NCBI RefSeq assembly: GCF_034702125.1
Contig: NC_085868.1
Coordinates: 35,236,061-35,300,060, forward strand
DNA: 64,000 nt
From: Engraulis encrasicolus
Taxonomy: Eukaryota; Chordata; Actinopteri; Clupeiformes; Engraulidae
Reading direction: 5' to 3'
Position 1 is the first letter of the stretch. Each line of letters starts with the position of its first letter. Positions 59,320 to 64,000 of the stretch are shown here, piece by piece. The notes beneath the pieces were generated by a model that did not search any database, was not told the origin of the DNA, and saw only the letters and a list, made by a program, of their open reading frames with translations. Position numbers and translations under genes: made by a program.

Positions 59320-61265
59320 TGAGACATTCAAATTTGGCTCAAATTTCAAAGTTAACAATCGTTTGTTTGCTTTCTAATATGTAGACTAAGGTCTCGTACA
59401 AACCAGAGGCATCAGTCCTGGCTCGAGAGAATAAAACACCTGCCATTTTATTTCAGTTCGTTTACGTCATTCAGATGAATCAAACCAACCAATCAACAGA
59501 TGACACAATTAGCTCAGGTGACCCAATTAACTCAGGTGATTCTACCAATCAGCTGTTTCACCTGTCCGATCGCCTGTAGGCTCATCAGGATCGTGAGATT
59601 GGTTGAAAATCATGAGATTTGTTGCTTACAATGGGTGCATTCCAATATGCGACCTTGCGTCCTCCATTTGGGCTTGTGGCCTCACGTTTTGCTGATGCCC
59701 CGCCTCCATGGAGAAAACAATTAAGTTTTCCAGCTGTCAGCCTAGCCAAAACAATTTTTGGGGGACTATTCTTCATTTACCATCCTGTTTGAAAATGAGA
59801 AAATGACTTTACAATTGAGCTTTTGCGAGATATTGAAATATAATGCTGTTGTTAGTGATGTCATCACGACGTATTACTTCCTGGTACGAGGCCACAAGCA
59901 CAAGTGGAGGACGCAAGGTCGCATATTATGTCTTCCTGACCCCTTGTGTGGATTACAGCTAGAGAGAAGATGGTAGATGTTTTTTCCCCAGATTTTAAGA
60001 TCAGCAGAGTTCATTTAACTCAAGGAAGAGCGCGACACTGCTTCTTCACAATTCACCACTTTTTTTATTTTTCCTTTGGTGCTGACGTTTCGGCACTAGG
60101 CCTTCATCAGAGTGTTCATAAGCTCAGCAGAGTTACATCAATTAAATGCGCATTATACTGTATATTAATTGCGCAGTCCCTGTTGCCACTGGAGATTACC
60201 GAACAATTGGGTTCTCTAAAAATATAGAAGTGCAGGTCTTCAGAAATGGAGTTAGGGGGTTTTGCATCTGAACTCTTCACTTGGAAGTGCACTGTCCTAG
60301 GTTTTGAGAAGGGCCCATTGTGTCATTTCAATCGCGGAAGTAATTTTCTACCGTGCATTAATTAGCGCGTTACCCGCGAGGCACAGTGTTACACTTTCTA
60401 TCTGCCGTCGTGATATGGTGTGTTTTCATGCTTATGATGTTGATGTATGTGTATGGATATGGATGGATATTTGTAATCATTTTTAGTCGATTGTGAGAGG
60501 AAACTTTGCCGTTTTGGCTTGCTACAGTTGGCTATCTCCTCTTAACTATTAATAGAGCATTTAGTAGCCTATTTATCTGATGCATATTTCTCTGAGCAGT
60601 GAATGCTGGCTTGTTTCATGCTAATTTCATATTCAGTATTTAGGAGGCCCCTCAGTGGCCACAACTATCTGAAAATAGGCCCTAACTTATTATTCATCAG
60701 AACAATATAATAATAATAGGCTATAATATAAATTAATATAATATAATATATAATATAATAACATAATATAATTTAAAATAAGTAATATAAGTTAGTATGT
60801 TATATTATATGGTTTGGTGGGCCCCAGAATTTTTTCACATTTCAAAGTGGGCCTTGGTGTTCTGAAGTTTGAGAATGGCTGCTCTATGTCTCTAGATGTA
60901 TTGGCCAATTATGACAGTGAGTGTAAATACAGATATACACTACAACCAACAAAACACACAACTAACTCCATTTGAAAAGGTAATGGCAGTATGCAGATTT
61001 ATTGTGTACCTTGCAACCGACAGAAGGTATATCAGAGGACTGTAAAACAACCCCCGGAAAAAAAACAAAACAAAATAAACCCCCCAAAATTCAAGCATTA
61101 TCCTGTGAACCCACACAAATCATCGATAACAAGTTGTTGATTTGAAAAAATAACCAAAGACACAGTATGTGACCTTAAGTCAGCCATAGGGAGGCAGAGG
61201 ACAGCATCCCTCAAAACAAAAATGGCCATCAATACCCATAGCCTACAACAAATGAAGACACATGG
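59320..61265. other. No gene seen
   Basis: The start is the upstream region of gene C (an AATAAAAT TATA-like word on the minus strand near 59447). Near 60055-60130 a repeat with 'gacgtttcggcactaggccttcatcag' is recognisable as a dispersed fish repeat. 60710-60800 is (AT)-rich 'taatataat' sequence. No supported exon. Confidence 0.5.
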
Positions 61266-61270
61266 CCTAT

Positions 61271-61352
61271 TAGGGGTGGGCGATATGACGATATTATATC
61301 GTGAATCGCGATATTGAGTTTTTTTTCATTTTTGCCATATCGCCCACCCCTA
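61271..61352. mobile_element. 82-bp hAT-type mini-MITE
   Basis: It starts TAGGGGTGGGCGATATG and ends CATATCGCCCACCCCTA. An exact 8-bp duplication, tggcctat, lies at 61263-61270 and 61353-61360. It is almost a bare palindrome. Confidence 0.88.
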
Positions 61353-61647
61353 TGGCCTATACTACAAAGCTGGTTCAGGAGTAACCCAGGTTAAGTTCAT
61401 GAGGACTCGAGGCTCTTCTATAGACGGTCACGTTTCATACATTGCATTTCGCAGCAGACCGGTTGGGGGAAAAACAGACAAAAATGAATTTTAGACCTTT
61501 GTTAAAATTGTTAGACATGGGACAGACACATATTTTACACCTTTTTAAGGCAAATTTGTAGACTTTTTAGACCGCGCGACCTCTTAACTTAACCTGGTTT
61601 ACTCCTGATTCAGCTTTGTAGTACAGGCCCATGTATAGCAGTAGCGT

Positions 61648-62327
61648 TCCAGGGGGGTATTCCAATAGCATGTCTGAGAAGTAAACCACGGGCAGACTCC
61701 AAGAACATGGTAAAGTGATGAACCGGGCTAAGATAACCTACATTAAGTCATAAATCTGCTAATAGATATCCCATATGTGTGAATTAGTTGTGAGGACGTG
61801 AGGACTCTGGGCTAGTCAATTAGATGATTTAATTACCACTACCTCCATGTTAACTTAAAGGGACAGTTTCAATTTGCAGGGTCAATTTCAACATGCAGTT
61901 GTATTGCTCACGCTACCCTTGACTTGTCAGTACCTGGTGATGCCACATTTTTCGGCTCAGCCCTTTCTGAGATATGAGCAATTCTAATGGGGGCAGCGTT
62001 TGTTTACATTTTTAAAAAATGAAACATAGGCCAACTCCAAATATTTTCCCAAAAGGTACTGCTGTTTGCTAGTTGTCTGCTGATGTTTTATAACCTTTTG
62101 GATGTTTTTGGGAATAAATAAAAATGTTTTTTTGAAATGTAAACAAAGAGCTGCCCCCATTACAATGACCAGGATCTCGGAAACGGCTGAAGAAGAAGGA
62201 AAAAAAATCTCAGGTACTGACAAGTCCAGGGTAGTGTGAGCATTACAACTGCATGTTGAAATTGACCAAACTGTCCCTTTAACCCTAGTTTACTACTTAG
62301 CCAGGTTCTTGGCACATTCCCCTGGAA
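61648..62327. repeat. Repeat with TTCCAGGGG ends, interrupted by a TTAA MITE
   Basis: 'ttccaggggggtattccaa' at the left is answered by 'ttggcacattcccctggaa' at the right. The middle is occupied by the element at 61859-62278. A related pair ('ggaggatattccc' and 'gaataccccccagg') occurs at about 62869-63085, suggesting a local family. Confidence 0.6.
61859..62278. mobile_element. TTAA-type MITE with long inverted repeats (420 bp)
   Basis: TTAA occurs at 61855-61858 and 62279-62282. The ends AGGGACAGTTT and its complement extend inward through 'tttcaacatgcagttgta', 'cttgacttgtcagtacct' and 'gctgcccccatta'-type blocks as imperfect inverted repeats of well over 100 bp. This is typical of piggyBac- or Kolobok-derived MITEs. 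Confidence 0.83.
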
Positions 62328-62540
62328 GTAGTAGTAAATAATCTAATCGAAGAGCATGGACTCCTCCTGTTGTCAACTAAATAATGCCTTCAGGCTATTA
62401 TGAGGTTTACCACTTTGTGCAGGTTAACTAAGTCAGGCTTATCACTTAACCATATTCATGGAATTACACCCCAGAGGTATTCTGAAAACATGGTTCAGTA
62501 TCAAACCGAGTTAAGATTACCTACAGAATACACAATACTA

Positions 62541-62551
62541 CAGTGTGTGTA

Positions 62552-62628
<77 letters not shown>
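62541..62628. repeat. (TG)n microsatellite
   Basis: About 85 bp of TG with two TATG interruptions at the start. Confidence 0.96.
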
Positions 62629-63393
62629 TTGCACCCCGATTGCAAATGAGAAAATGATGTCTTGCCTTGCAACATGAGGCCCCAAGCAAAAGGAGAGGAC
62701 GGAAGGTTGGATATTGAGCTTGTCCCCCACCTGAGCGTGTAAGTCAGGCCCTGTCTGAAATCTTCCCGTACACACCAATGTAGCGACGTAGGTAGCAAAC
62801 CATTTCTAAGGCTTAGTTCCCGGTCATTGTTTGATTCCTTACATAGTTTTGCACTACGCTGTGAACCAGGAGGATATTCCCAGAGCCTGACTCAGTAGTA
62901 AATCAGGTTAAGTTAACCTTGAGGTAGTGCTAAATCCTCCATGTCTGGAGTCCTTATTTCCTGAATTAAATGACACCCATGGGTATTCTATTAACAGATT
63001 TACCACATCCTACGAGTTAACATTTGAGTTAACTTGCTATACTTTGAAATTGATCACTTAACCATGTTCTTGAATACCCCCCAGGGCGTGAACCGTTTAT
63101 GTTGAGTATTTCTAAGCAGTGCATAGTGCTGCACTATTACGTGAGCAAGGGACTACTTCGGATTCGGCCGGCTTGAGTCCGTTTGATCAAGTCACATTAT
63201 GTTATAGTCCCTTATTGACAAACATGAGGATATTGAACAACACTGCAGCATGCAAAACAGAATTAAAAATGATCCCATCGCATGCTCAATATAATCAGAC
63301 GAAATATCAGAGGAAAGCGTTGACGAGAAACATGATCCATTTTTTGGCCAAATGGACCAACAAGGCCAATCTCCATCAGGGTGGCTGATTTAA

Positions 63394-63733
63394 GGTGCCG
63401 GTATGCTTGCTGCAAGATACGCGAGCGCGTGCACGATTCGTTCATGAACGCGTTAACATGCGTATTTAATGTCGATTTCGCGCGCGTTGGACACGGCAGC
63501 CAAAAGCGTGCGCCAGGTGCAATATCTTCAAACTCGCTGGGGCGATCTAAGATAGACCGCGCAGTTCCACGCGTGTGCTTGATATGAAAACGACAATGGC
63601 AGCAACTTTTAAGAGCGTCTCGAGTTTGTCCGCAATTTCAAACATTTGTGATCATACTTGCAAGCAAGCATGTGCTGTCGGTTGCTCGCGGTGACGCGCG
63701 TAATTTACAACTCGCAGCAAGCATACCGGCACC
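63394..63733. mobile_element. CpG-rich MITE with GGTGCCGGTATGCTTGC ends
   Basis: It starts GGTGCCGGTATGCTTGCTGC and ends with the complement (GCAGCAAGCATACCGGCACC). TTTAA flanks both sides (63389-63393, 63734-63738). The interior is unusually rich in CG and GCG words compared with surroundings. Confidence 0.78.
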
Positions 63734-63739
63734 TTTAAA

Positions 63740-64000
63740 GGGTTTAAAAACAAAGGCGGAGAGGAAAGAGACTCCATTATTGAAGGGCAAGGGTGTGGGA
63801 TGTGGGATGTGTTGGCTAAGTATGTGCCCTTTGTTGTTGTTGTTGTTTTGTAGGTGGCTAGCAGGGTGTAGGGTGTTGTGTAAGAGATTGGAGTTGTTGG
63901 GGGGGGGGGGGGGGTGCATGATTGTGTCAAAGAGGGTAGGGTGATGTTGGGGTATCAGAAGGTGGCCATTGTTGTACATGGGTTATGTTGGGTTGGACAT
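63740..64000. other. No gene seen
   Basis: G/T-rich sequence with a (TTG)n patch at about 63833-63848 and a G-run at about 63900-63914. It contains no supported feature. Confidence 0.6.

Overview
The window is nuclear DNA of a ray-finned (teleost) fish. It shows small exons with canonical GT/AG junctions, very long (AC)n/(GT)n microsatellites, tRNA-derived SINEs with the teleost-type body and tail, many hAT, Tc1/mariner and TTAA-type DNA transposon remnants, and one full-length RTE-like LINE. No bacterial, viral or organellar features were seen. The species cannot be fixed from the sequence alone.

Layout. 0-9.9 kb is intergenic and built mostly from transposon remnants (hAT elements at 289-1102 and 1129-1407, a small hAT MITE at 3521-3716, a decayed Tc1 transposase at 4.6-5.3 kb). 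9.98-19.89 kb (+) holds a four-exon gene for an 82-residue protein with about three membrane segments; its introns are packed with nested transposons. 19.9-29.5 kb is gene-poor. 29.5-33.5 kb (+) holds a small secreted-protein gene whose promoter and signal-peptide exon are tandemly duplicated. 36.4-47.75 kb (+), 49.33-50.16 kb (-) and 58.24-59.32 kb (-) hold three divergent copies (called A, B, C here) of one protein family. Its conserved core (YHGTS ... YGRG-[VI]-Y-x-TPDI ... YWL-x-PVP ... A-I-RPY) looks to me like an ADP-ribosyltransferase/PARP-type fold. An antisense gene for a 1,245-residue coiled-coil repeat protein (41.6-45.4 kb, -) lies wholly inside the large third intron of copy A. 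52.19-55.48 kb is an intact RTE-like retrotransposon with a perfect 14-bp target-site duplication. 56-64 kb outside copy C is transposon remnant sequence.

The most interesting content is the ART-like family. Three copies lie within 23 kb and carry 2, 0 and 1 coding introns. Copy A is damaged by a 7-nt insertion and carries extra fossil copies of its HGT exon. Copy C has exon-2-like sequence repeated across its splice donor. I have no search tools, so family assignments rest on motif recognition and are marked as inference. Exon joins were checked by reading phase.
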